From assembly GCA_002973575.1 (NCBI GenBank), contig PVEQ01000029.1, positions 1 to 32,033 on the forward strand: a stretch of DNA of 32,033 nucleotides. The letters run 5' to 3'. Below, in pieces: positions 1 through 7,762 of this stretch. The notes under the pieces are model-generated. The model did not search any database and was not told the DNA's origin. It was given only the letters and a program-made list of their open reading frames with translations. Position 1 is the first letter of the stretch; the number at the start of each line of letters is the position of its first letter. The translations under genes and the position numbers were made by a program. This DNA comes from Sediminibacterium magnilacihabitans (GTDB taxonomy: Bacteria; Bacteroidota; Bacteroidia; Chitinophagales; Chitinophagaceae).

Positions 1-46
1 TCGCTTTAAATTCGGCGCTGAACTTGCGCCTGCTTTTCTTTGTCAT
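1..46 (-). CDS. IS3-family transposase OrfA, N-terminus only (runs off left edge)
   Basis: The minus strand from an ATG at 46-44 reads MTKKSRRKFSAEFKA, then leaves the window. This basic start followed by K/R-F-S-x-E-F-K-A is the characteristic opening of IS3-family OrfA, the helix-turn-helix protein that is fused by frameshift to the DDE transposase OrfB. Only 15 residues are visible, so subgroup and intactness cannot be judged. The start is about 60 bp inside the probable element end, as expected for IS3 elements. Confidence 0.75.
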   Translation of the reverse strand, partial: MTKKSRRKFSAEFKA

Positions 47-105
47 ATTTGGTAATTTAAGATGAAAATTTCATTCTTAACTACCTGCCCTCTTTTTAGG
101 GTACA
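1..105 (-). mobile_element. IS3-family insertion sequence, left-edge fragment including one terminus
   Basis: The visible part contains the OrfA start and an outer end that reads, on the minus strand, TGTACCCTAAAAAGAGGG (105 inward). A TG start is usual for IS3-family termini. The truncated methyltransferase reading frame ends exactly at this border. The other terminus and the target duplication lie outside the window, so the boundary at 105 is inferred from the TG and from the loss of the neighbouring gene's frame. Confidence 0.6.
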
Positions 106-474
106 TTATAGTAATTCCCTTTGTGCGATCGATAGGTGAACAGTAGAACATCCTATATGCGTACCAATTTCAAGTATCTTTACGGGTTTGAAATGCCAGA
201 CGAGATAGGCGATTGCCCGTTGGTCGCCTTCGTTTACACCACCTGTATTTTCTGGCAGCATTAATTGCCCTACCTCAGCAGATATCTTTTCCCAGTTCTT
301 CTTAAAATCTGCCGATTTAAAAATGGATTCCAGAAAAGATCCGTCATTAATACGCACCAGATTAGAGGTATCAACGACAACTTTTTGTAAGGCTTTCAAC
401 CCTTTTCTGTCTTTATATTTTCTTATCGAATTTTTAATTGCTTCCGGGACAATATGGGAGATTAACGTAGTCAT
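106..474 (-). pseudogene. Class I SAM-dependent methyltransferase, truncated by IS3 insertion
   Basis: The 122-residue frame contains a helical N-terminal part and then methyltransferase motif I (ILEIGTHIGCST, about residues 100-111), the glycine-rich SAM-binding loop. The family is normally about 220-270 residues, so everything after motif I and the following helix is missing. Translation stops at a TAA (108-106) directly beside the probable IS3 end. The ATG at 474-472 lies 29 bp downstream of the asnB-like gene, so this was the next cistron of the polysaccharide operon. The product should lack the rest of the Rossmann fold and be inactive. The C-terminal part may survive beyond the IS. The original substrate is unknown, probably a glycan. 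Confidence 0.7.
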
Positions 475-503
475 ATGGTTGTGAAAAATTTACTTTTTTT
501 GAA

Positions 504-2405
504 TTAATTGGCAGAAACCCATTTTTTGTACCATTTATATAACATTAATAAATTCCAGATAAAAAGAGGGTCAGTAAGTGGTTGATTACTGTAAAAATTA
601 TCTACGTTTCTTTGAATTGCGTGTTGATTCAATTGCAATTCCTTACAGAAAAGGTGGTCGTTCTTCAAGGCATTTACTTCGGCGTAAAGTTCATTTTTAA
701 GCCAGGAATCCACAGGAACAGTGAACCCGGATTTAGGAGCTTTTGTTATCTGCTCCGGAAGATACCCACTGAGGATATCCCTTAAAATAAATTTCGTCTC
801 CCCGTTATTAACCTTGTATGAGTCTGGCAAAGAAAGGCCTATTTCCATTAAAGTATGATCGAGTAGCGGCTCTCTTGCCTCAAGTCCGTATCGCATCGAG
901 GCCCTGTCGAGTTTAACTAAAAGATCATCGGTTAAGTAATACCCGATATCTAACAGACCCAAAGTGCGAATGAAATATTTCTTTGCGAACTCTGTCTTTT
1001 CTTTTCCTTTGAATGGATTGAGTTCTTCTCGTGAAAAATCAAGAACATCATTTAATTCCTGGGATCCAATCACAAAAGAACTCTTATTGAAAAAATCTAT
1101 CCAATCCCCGGAAGAAGCCGCATGAATAAATTTTCGAATCTTGGTATCAACATTTCTATATCTTTTCTTCAAAAGGGTTCGGCCAAACGATACTGCGTTT
1201 TCGGTTCCAATTGATTGTGAGAGTATGGATATTGCTTTATAAATATACTTGCGTCGTCTAAACTGATCGGCAAAGGTATATTTTGTGTATCCGCCAAAAA
1301 CTTCGTCCCCGCCGTCGCCCCCAAGGGCAACTTTCACATATTTGCTTGTCATTTTAGATAAGAAAAGAGTAGGGATGGCACTCGCATCAGCAAACGGTTC
1401 ATCGTATACAAAAGGCAATTCGTTCAAAAACTCAATCAAAATTAGCGGATTACATTTAAATTCATGATGCTCTGTTTTGCATTCCCTGGAAATCATCCTT
1501 GCCAAATGAGATTCATCAAATGCTTTATCATCAAATGAAATATTAAAAGTCTGAAGGTTCACTCCGATATCTTTGCTCGCAATAGCAGTTACCAGGCTCG
1601 AGTCTATTCCCCCACTCAAAAAAATCCCCACTGGAACATCAGATACGAGTCTATATTCAATACTATTTCGCAAGGACTGCAATACTGTATTTTTCGCACT
1701 GCTATAATCTCCCTCAAAGGGTGGGTTTCCTATGCTGTTTAAATTCCAGTATGAATACGTCGCAAAAGAGTCAGGTGATTCAAATTCAAGTATCGTACCT
1801 GGTTTCACCTTTTGTATCTGTTCAAAAATGCAATGATTTCCTCCTATATAGCCTCTTTGTAAAAAATCTGCAGTTGCATTTTTATCGATTGTCAGTCGGA
1901 TTCCATCAATTTGGCGTATAGATTTCAGCTCAGAAAAAAAATAAACTGCATTATCATATGAAACATAATACAAGGGCTTTACGCCCATCCTATCCCTTAC
2001 TAAAAGAAATTTATTTTTTTTGCCATCCCATAAGGCAAAAGCAAACATTCCCCTAAATTTCTTGAACGCATCAATTCCCCATGCGTCATACGCTTTTATG
2101 ATTACTTCCGTATCACCATCAGATTGAAACTGATACCCTTTTCCTGCCAATTCTTTCCTTATCTCCTTAAAATTATATATTTCTCCATTATAACATATGA
2201 TATAGTCGGTCCATTCATATGGCTGATTGGCTGCGTTGGACAAGTCTAAAATAGACAATCGTGCATGTCCTAAAACCATATTCGGATACGCTGTGACCTG
2301 CTGGTAGTCCGGCCCACCGTGCTTCATGGCACTTACCATGCTACCAATTATCGATACATGCTTATCTGTAACTGTTTTTCCAAAAAAACCTGCAATCCGG
2401 CACAT
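504..2405 (-). CDS. asnB: Asparagine synthase (glutamine-hydrolysing)-like amidotransferase, copy 1
   Basis: This 633-residue protein has the two-domain AsnB layout. An N-terminal Ntn glutaminase carries nucleophile Cys2, Arg49 in GHARL and the YNGEIYNF glutamine-binding motif. A C-terminal ATP-pyrophosphatase domain carries the P-loop SGGIDSS (264-270) and GGDGGDEVFGGY. The reaction is glutamine-derived ammonia transfer to an adenylated carboxylate. In polysaccharide clusters such paralogues (for example WbpS in Pseudomonas O6) are linked to converting uronic acids to uronamides, which fits the uronate-making genes upstream in this operon. Residue 3 is Arg where the family usually has Gly (MCGI). 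A second paralogue of the same length lies at 12488-14389. The uronamide role is inference; the enzyme class is firm. Confidence 0.9.
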   Translation of the reverse strand: MCRIAGFFGKTVTDKHVSIIGSMVSAMKHGGPDYQQVTAYPNMVLGHARLSILDLSNAANQPYEWTDYIICYNGEIYNFKEIRKELAGKGYQFQSDGDTEVIIKAYDAWGIDAFKKFRGMFAFALWDGKKNKFLLVRDRMGVKPLYYVSYDNAVYFFSELKSIRQIDGIRLTIDKNATADFLQRGYIGGNHCIFEQIQKVKPGTILEFESPDSFATYSYWNLNSIGNPPFEGDYSSAKNTVLQSLRNSIEYRLVSDVPVGIFLSGGIDSSLVTAIASKDIGVNLQTFNISFDDKAFDESHLARMISRECKTEHHEFKCNPLILIEFLNELPFVYDEPFADASAIPTLFLSKMTSKYVKVALGGDGGDEVFGGYTKYTFADQFRRRKYIYKAISILSQSIGTENAVSFGRTLLKKRYRNVDTKIRKFIHAASSGDWIDFFNKSSFVIGSQELNDVLDFSREELNPFKGKEKTEFAKKYFIRTLGLLDIGYYLTDDLLVKLDRASMRYGLEAREPLLDHTLMEIGLSLPDSYKVNNGETKFILRDILSGYLPEQITKAPKSGFTVPVDSWLKNELYAEVNALKNDHLFCKELQLNQHAIQRNVDNFYSNQPLTDPLFIWNLLMLYKWYKKWVSAN

Positions 2406-2423
2406 AAAACAATATTATCAAAA

Positions 2424-3503
2424 CTACGCAGTCTGGTAGCTCTCCGATCTTTTAATAGAAATATTTTTTATAATATCACCGTATAGTATCACAAAAAGAA
2501 AAGGGCCAACCATAGCAAATTGTCTTGGCCCTACTGCATCTACTTCCTGGTTGCTTATGATATACGGGAATAGCCCTGTCATAAACAATGCCACCATCAC
2601 TCTCCAATTTAAAGCCAACGACCTGTAAAAAGCAGGCAATGTGAATCCCAGCAAAATCAATGAAAGTGTTAACGCATACCATAATGGATTGTAACCACTA
2701 TCTATTCCGATCATGTTCCATGGGAGGGGGCCAATATAATATTTAAAAGAAGAAACAAGTATATTTTTTACATCGAATCTGAAGTAGGACAGAAAATTCA
2801 TTCCATACGATAATAAATCCGTTCCTAAAAAAATCATACACAGAAAGGGGGGGATTAAGAGAACCCAATGAATCCATCTGAAACATTTAAAATAAAACAG
2901 ATAAAGACTTATAAATACTAAAAAAGCGAATGGTCTTGAAAGAATCAACACATAGGCAGTCAAAAGAAAAAGTACAACTGCCAATATCCCTTTAAGATAT
3001 CCTCGAACCATTGCGAGGCGTAGTAAAATGATGATAAGATAGACTACAATATCATCTCTCAAATATGTTGCATCAGCTACAAAAAAGGGATGATAAAATG
3101 CAAGAAAAAGTATTGAAATAATAGTCACCTTTTGCCCATGACCTGTTCGTATTAATATTGTATAAAAAGCATTGCAGGCTATAAGGAACAAAATCACTCT
3201 CAGGATTACAGCGTTAAAATAATGATACCCTACTATGTAATGAAGTAAACCGATCAGATAAGGCCATCCACCATTTGTGAATCCACCATCTAGCCCAAAA
3301 GATAATTTAATCGAATTAAAGTCATATCCATTTTCGTAAAAGAAGGTGGCGGCATTTTGCCATTGCAATTCGTCCCAGCCAATTAGCGATTTTCCAAAAT
3401 CCAGATTGTGGCTTCTGTATACTAAATATGCAACCAGCAACTTGATAAGGGCCAGTATCAGCGATAAAAAGTATATTTTTTTTATTCTCACTTTAAATAT
3501 CAA
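2424..3503 (-). CDS. Multi-pass membrane protein, possible GT-C glycosyltransferase
   Basis: About 359 residues with roughly ten hydrophobic segments. The first is followed by an external loop with an acidic pair (GWDELQWQNA, D44/E45), and then a GGWPYLIGLL segment resembling the G-Y/W-P stretch of GT39/ArnT-like GT-C enzymes. These use a lipid-linked donor on the periplasmic side and keep an acidic residue in the first loop. A Wzy-like polymerase is the main alternative; I recognise no specific family. The frame has no ATG near its start. It opens with TTG (3503-3501) just after the PhyH stop, or GTG at 3491, so initiation probably depends on translational coupling. It is the penultimate membrane gene of the operon. 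Confidence 0.55.
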   Translation of the reverse strand: MIFKVRIKKIYFLSLILALIKLLVAYLVYRSHNLDFGKSLIGWDELQWQNAATFFYENGYDFNSIKLSFGLDGGFTNGGWPYLIGLLHYIVGYHYFNAVILRVILFLIACNAFYTILIRTGHGQKVTIISILFLAFYHPFFVADATYLRDDIVVYLIIILLRLAMVRGYLKGILAVVLFLLTAYVLILSRPFAFLVFISLYLFYFKCFRWIHWVLLIPPFLCMIFLGTDLLSYGMNFLSYFRFDVKNILVSSFKYYIGPLPWNMIGIDSGYNPLWYALTLSLILLGFTLPAFYRSLALNWRVMVALFMTGLFPYIISNQEVDAVGPRQFAMVGPFLFVILYGDIIKNISIKRSESYQTA

Positions 3504-3506
3504 GTA

Positions 3507-4235
3507 TCAAACAAATCTGACAGATCCTTTTTGAAATATGAGATGTTTTTTAGAAACCAATGGGCTTGCAACTACAGATTCATCAAAAACAGACTGCCTA
3601 ATTCCAACATGGCCCTTGAGCATTGATTTACGTATGTCAGAAAATTCAAATTGCACTATTTCCCTCGGCACGTTGCTGTATACACCTTTATGCATCATAT
3701 TCGTATCAAAAATGATTAGATCGTTCTTAGCGCCAATTACTTTATGAGGTTCATGTCGGCTTTCAATGTCTGAAGTATTTAACCTGCTGTTTTGGTAATC
3801 CGTATATTTTATTAAATGTGTGTTAGGAATGACCTGGGTATGCGTGCTTTCATCCTGATCAGTAATACACATAAAAATTTTTATCCGATGCCCTACAGAA
3901 TCGTGATGCCAACTGTCAGATTTAGAGCCTGATGCCAGAAACCTTCTTCCAGATGCATAATCCAGAACTGCCTTAGATCCCAAATAATCTCGTATAATTG
4001 AAATGATGTTAGGATCAAATAGAGGCTTAGCTAAAAAGGGGAATTTTTTTATAATATCCTTTGACTCCTGACTATCAATAAATGAAGCCGACACTTCCGG
4101 AAATCTTTTCAAATCATCAGTATCAAAATAATTATGAATTAAAAGATAGCCTCTTTCAGCAAGGGGGCCACTTAAAGTTGCTCTCATATCTCCAAATCTC
4201 ACTACGTATTTTTGGTATATTTTTCCTAACATCAT
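3507..4235 (-). CDS. Phytanoyl-CoA dioxygenase (PhyH)-like Fe(II)/2-oxoglutarate oxygenase
   Basis: The protein begins ERGYLLIHNYF near residue 27, the usual opening of PhyH-family enzymes. It holds the metal triad H110-x-D112 (SWHHDS) and distal H182 (MMHKG), plus R191 in REIVQFEF, which should bind 2-oxoglutarate. PhyH enzymes hydroxylate small molecules using O2, Fe(II) and 2-oxoglutarate. In a glycan cluster the likely target is a sugar, its acyl substituent or an activated precursor. The frame can be extended to a TTG at 4253 that overlaps the upstream stop, but the ATGATG at 4235 gives an 11-bp gap and a plausible N-terminus, so it was chosen. It is followed after 3 bp by a membrane protein gene. 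The substrate is unknown. Confidence 0.75.
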   Translation of the reverse strand: MMLGKIYQKYVVRFGDMRATLSGPLAERGYLLIHNYFDTDDLKRFPEVSASFIDSQESKDIIKKFPFLAKPLFDPNIISIIRDYLGSKAVLDYASGRRFLASGSKSDSWHHDSVGHRIKIFMCITDQDESTHTQVIPNTHLIKYTDYQNSRLNTSDIESRHEPHKVIGAKNDLIIFDTNMMHKGVYSNVPREIVQFEFSDIRKSMLKGHVGIRQSVFDESVVASPLVSKKHLIFQKGSVRFV

Positions 4236-4246
4236 AATTTTATTTT

Positions 4247-5440
4247 TTAACAATTAATTTCAAACACTTTATCGTTGATCGTATAATTACTTATATACAA
4301 ACTCATTTTTTTATGTGCGTATGCAACATCTTTTTCGGTGAATTTTTGTTTAATACGTGTATAATTATCGCCTTTCATCATAAACCTTATCTGGTTCTTC
4401 AGGTGCATCAATTTATGGACAGAAAATTTTGATTTTGATTTTGATTTTGATTGAGGAAAAGAAAGCTTCTCAATTGTTTCGCATATGAGATTCATCGAAT
4501 CATGCGCAGAGTCGGCATGGGCCAGGAGGTTCGAAAGAATTTTCTTTCTTCTGTTCTGGGTTGTATCCAACACAATACACCCAAAATCATGTAAGTCATC
4601 CGCAAATAAATTTGCAAGTTTATAAGCAGGTTCATGTGTGAGCAGTTTCCAGGTGTATGCTCTCTTCCCGGCAATAAATGCCTCTATGCTGGTAGTACAT
4701 TTTGCATTAACAATATATTCTGATGCCCTGATCCAGGGTATAATATTGAATCGCTCATCGGTTTGGACAGAATTGTTATGATAAGGTTGATCCGAGGGAT
4801 GTGGTCTAAGAACAAAATTCAAGCCATCCTTTTGATGGTTATCAAGATAAAAACTCATCTGCGATTTGAAATAATCATCTATCTCCTTCATCCCAGGCAT
4901 AACATGTTTATAAACCTGAGGATATGGGTTAAAAGAGCTTACCAATAAAACAAAATTTTTATACGAAGTTTTTATTTGGTTATATTCTCCTGAAAACCAC
5001 TCTTGCCATTCCGGATGAAGCATTGAATATCGGGGGTTGCCTGTTATTATATTATTGGCTTTTCTGAATTGAGACTTTATTATTGAATCCAGGTTTTTTC
5101 CTGTTACGAAATTTGCAGAAACAAATTTTTCAGCCTGAGAACTAAACCGGCTTTGATTAAAATAAGCTGCATTGGTTATTAAACCTTCTTCATCTAGTAC
5201 TGTATAAACAAATCCTGCACATATCAGATTTTCAAATTCCTGTGAAGTTGCAATTTGCGCACATTTATCCAATATTACTCCAGGTGGATAATAACCTACA
5301 AACATATTCCATAGCAGCTGGTTTTTTTCCCCAACCACCACACTATATCCTTTCTTTGCAAGCTGAACAGCTAATGCCATTCGCCAATCAAGCTCTCTTC
5401 TGGCTACCTCAATGAATATGTATATAAATCTGTTAGACAT
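4247..5440 (-). CDS. Surface carbohydrate biosynthesis protein, GT-B-like, with sialyltransferase-type motifs
   Basis: A 397-residue cytoplasmic protein opening with IYIFIEVARRELDWRM, the pattern of the 'surface carbohydrate biosynthesis protein' family found in LPS loci. It contains three short motifs in the order used by bacterial CMP-sialic acid and CMP-Kdo transferases: DEEG (83-86), RPHP (212-215) and a Thr/Ser cluster TTS (249-251). A GNPR segment (135-138) precedes them. The upstream gene, 3 bp away, is a CMP-sugar synthetase, supporting the idea that this protein transfers a CMP-activated sugar. That role is inference. Residues 331-338 are a low-complexity (Ser-Lys)4 linker encoded by a hexanucleotide repeat. 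A basic C-terminal tail follows, perhaps for membrane association. Confidence 0.7.
   Translation of the reverse strand: MSNRFIYIFIEVARRELDWRMALAVQLAKKGYSVVVGEKNQLLWNMFVGYYPPGVILDKCAQIATSQEFENLICAGFVYTVLDEEGLITNAAYFNQSRFSSQAEKFVSANFVTGKNLDSIIKSQFRKANNIITGNPRYSMLHPEWQEWFSGEYNQIKTSYKNFVLLVSSFNPYPQVYKHVMPGMKEIDDYFKSQMSFYLDNHQKDGLNFVLRPHPSDQPYHNNSVQTDERFNIIPWIRASEYIVNAKCTTSIEAFIAGKRAYTWKLLTHEPAYKLANLFADDLHDFGCIVLDTTQNRRKKILSNLLAHADSAHDSMNLICETIEKLSFPQSKSKSKSKFSVHKLMHLKNQIRFMMKGDNYTRIKQKFTEKDVAYAHKKMSLYISNYTINDKVFEINC
4425..4452 (+). repeat. GATTTT hexanucleotide microsatellite inside a CDS
   Basis: About four consecutive GATTTT units (4431-4452), preceded by a near-unit AATTTT. On the coding minus strand they give the (Ser-Lys)4 stretch at residues 331-338. 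Unit gain or loss would stay in frame and only change linker length. Confidence 0.85.
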
Positions 5441-5443
5441 AGG

Positions 5444-6151
5444 CTAAGATTCTTGTCTGCTTTTAAGGATAGTCTCTGCAAGTTTGAGATCCATTTTATC
5501 ATCAATGTCAAAAATGTATTTATCTTTTAGTAAAAAGGGAGATGATAATTCCGGAACTACGAACGTTTTGTATTCATATAGAAACGGGGTAGTTAACATA
5601 TAATAAGAACCATCAATAAAATAATAATTTTCTTTGTATGCCTGTCGCTGTTGACCAATAGTCGGTTCTTCAAGATACGTCCATTTGCTTTCTTTTATGT
5701 TGAGACATTCATACGGATGCTGCTTCATAGGAATAACACTGAACATAGAGTCGTATTTTCCTTTCTGAAATCTATAAATCATGTCTTTCAGATCATTGAT
5801 ATTCCTGATTGGAGAAGTCGGCTGCATTAACAGCACACTCTCCGGAACAACTCCCTTTTGATCCTTCAGCCAGGCAAAAGCATGAAAGATGCCATCTACT
5901 ATTGTGGAATGATCGCCAGCTAAGCTTACTGGTCTGCGATATCCTGTGTCAAAGCCATAAGACTTGCAGTAATCCCATATTCTTTCGTCGTCAGAAGAAA
6001 TAAACGGGATATATTCTTGTGGGTTTTCGTCAAAAAGCTCTTTTACAATATCTAGTGTGTAGTGTATCAGAGGTTTCCCTAACAAGGGCTGTATATTTTT
6101 TAATGGTATCCCTTTTGACCCTCCTCTTGCAGGAATATAAATCAGCATCAT
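5444..6151 (-). CDS. CMP-sugar synthetase (acylneuraminate cytidylyltransferase family)
   Basis: A 235-residue protein opening MMLIYIPARGGSKGIPLKNI. The R-G-G-S-K-G-I-P-x-K-N loop (residues 9-19) is the CTP-binding signature of NeuA/PseF/LegF-type cytidylyltransferases, followed by PLIHYTLDIV and, near residue 110, LLMQPTSPIRN. The enzyme activates a sugar (usually a nonulosonic acid) with CTP. No sialic, legionaminic or pseudaminic acid synthase (NeuB type) or related epimerase is present here, so its substrate cannot be assigned; those genes may be elsewhere. It is 3 bp from genes on both sides, tying it to the putative transferase downstream and a methyltransferase upstream. Family is firm, substrate open. 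Confidence 0.85.
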   Translation of the reverse strand: MMLIYIPARGGSKGIPLKNIQPLLGKPLIHYTLDIVKELFDENPQEYIPFISSDDERIWDYCKSYGFDTGYRRPVSLAGDHSTIVDGIFHAFAWLKDQKGVVPESVLLMQPTSPIRNINDLKDMIYRFQKGKYDSMFSVIPMKQHPYECLNIKESKWTYLEEPTIGQQRQAYKENYYFIDGSYYMLTTPFLYEYKTFVVPELSSPFLLKDKYIFDIDDKMDLKLAETILKSRQES

Positions 6152-6154
6152 ATT

Positions 6155-6763
6155 TTAAATCTTCTGGAAAACGTCTATGGCAATTCGCTCATCGTTTATA
6201 AAATAGTCGGAAAGAAATTTTTTCCGAAATCCCTTTTCTTCCAATTTAGATCTCAACACATCAATGTCAAGGAATCTTTTTGTGAACGAGTCATCTTTTA
6301 TATTATATGAATAAGCCAGATACCCTTCTTTTTCAAGCATCTCATGAATATTATCTATAGTCACATCAATTTCAGGGGCACAATAATACAATGTTTTCAA
6401 TGCGGTGATCAGCGTTCCTTTTATGCCTTTCGTTTCCCTGATTATATCAAGTTCATGGAATTCCAATTCAGGATTAACAGATTTTGCTTTTTCGACAGCA
6501 GCCTTTGAAATATCGCAACCAATATACTTCTTGATTCCAAGTTCTGTACAAAAGGCGACGCTTAAATGCCCTGGGCCGCAACCAATATCAATCATTTGTT
6601 TACCACTATAAATGTTCTTCAGCACTGCTACAAGCAACCGAAAACTTGTATCCTCGGTTCCTCGGGCTTCTTGCCCCCATGGGTCCGTAACTTCCTTATA
6701 CATTGTATCAAAATTCCTTACGAACTCAGCTCCATCCTTAATAATATAATCGTTACAGTTCAT
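6155..6763 (-). CDS. Class I SAM-dependent methyltransferase
   Basis: A 202-residue protein with motif I MIDIGCGPGHLS (57-68) and the acidic end of strand 2 in YIGCDIS, which binds the SAM ribose. It is a minimal methyltransferase of the UbiE/Methyltransf_25 type, without an extra substrate domain. The start is an ATG at 6763 and the gene sits 3 bp before the CMP-sugar synthetase. O- or N-methylation of a glycan residue is the natural guess. No regulatory signal is visible. Confidence 0.8.
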   Translation of the reverse strand: MNCNDYIIKDGAEFVRNFDTMYKEVTDPWGQEARGTEDTSFRLLVAVLKNIYSGKQMIDIGCGPGHLSVAFCTELGIKKYIGCDISKAAVEKAKSVNPELEFHELDIIRETKGIKGTLITALKTLYYCAPEIDVTIDNIHEMLEKEGYLAYSYNIKDDSFTKRFLDIDVLRSKLEEKGFRKKFLSDYFINDERIAIDVFQKI

Positions 6764-6772
6764 ATTTCTTCA

Positions 6773-7732
6773 TTATTTTTTTAGGATAAATCTCATATGA
6801 TTAGCCGCACCAGACTGATCAATAATCGGCTGCAACTGATCGAAAAGATTGAATAATTCATCAGCCGCTTCTTTTTTCCCAATGTGGTTATAATAGGCAT
6901 GAATATCTGCAATGTCCATTCCTTTGGTTTCAAGATGCACAAGGCTCATTCCTGTTAATTCAGCGAGTTTTTCCACACTTTGTTTTGTAAAATAAGTAAG
7001 GTGAGCAGGAGGGCACACAAGCGATGAATGCTCTTTTAGCAATTGGATGCCGAGTGAATCATAATTTGGCGTAAATACGACAATGATCCCACCCTCATTT
7101 AACAACCTTTTAGATTGTTCGATTAATTTTACCGGGTCCATTACATGCTCCAATAAATCGAACATAGTAATTACATCAAAAGTCTCTTTTATTTCCGCCA
7201 GGTTCTCGCTGAACACAGTAATGCCCAGTTTTTCTTGCGTGTATTCCCCTAATTCTTTAGATATCTCCTGTCCGTATATCTCAAATCCTTCAGTTTTAGC
7301 AGCCTCCAAAAACCAACCTACCCCACATCCTATGTCTAATAATTTCCCTTTTTGCACATATTTTTTTATGAGTCTAATACGTTCCATTCCAAACCGTTTG
7401 ATGCGATAATCTCGCATACTGTCATAAGAGACCAAAGATTTATTGAAGTAAGTCTGTTCATACACATCACCTGCATAAACAGGAAAGGGGTCAACATAAG
7501 CGAGTGAACAGGATTTGCATTGGTATATTGCCATACCATCCAATTGAATATTGAATTCCCTGTCTGTCGAACCACATACCAGACAGGTCGATTGAGGTCT
7601 GTATCCTGATTTGCCTTTTACCCGTACGATCCAGTCTGATTTTGCCTGGTTCATTTTGGCAATAAAATCAACCGGCCTCATGGAGGCAACATCGATTGCT
7701 AGAAAATTCTGAAGTGCGTTAGAATAAGACAT
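6773..7732 (-). CDS. Zn-ribbon SAM-dependent methyltransferase (Methyltransf_23 type)
   Basis: A 319-residue protein in two parts. Residues 50-75 hold two CxxC pairs (C50/C53 and C72/C75), a zinc ribbon like those of sugar C-methyltransferases and related enzymes. Motif I LLDIGCGVGWFLEAA (131-145) starts the SAM-binding domain, followed by VITMFDLLEHVMDP (motif III region) and ALS-like FTPNYDSLG. Such ribbon-methyltransferases are common in O-antigen and secondary-metabolite clusters; C- or O-methylation of a nucleotide sugar is plausible. The C-terminal C-methyltransferase domain seen in NovU/TylC3 types is missing or short here, so O-methylation may be more likely. The start is an ATG at 7732. 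Confidence 0.78.
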   Translation of the reverse strand: MSYSNALQNFLAIDVASMRPVDFIAKMNQAKSDWIVRVKGKSGYRPQSTCLVCGSTDREFNIQLDGMAIYQCKSCSLAYVDPFPVYAGDVYEQTYFNKSLVSYDSMRDYRIKRFGMERIRLIKKYVQKGKLLDIGCGVGWFLEAAKTEGFEIYGQEISKELGEYTQEKLGITVFSENLAEIKETFDVITMFDLLEHVMDPVKLIEQSKRLLNEGGIIVVFTPNYDSLGIQLLKEHSSLVCPPAHLTYFTKQSVEKLAELTGMSLVHLETKGMDIADIHAYYNHIGKKEAADELFNLFDQLQPIIDQSGAANHMRFILKK

Positions 7733-7762
7733 ATTTATTGTTTGTATGGTGATATTTTCAAG

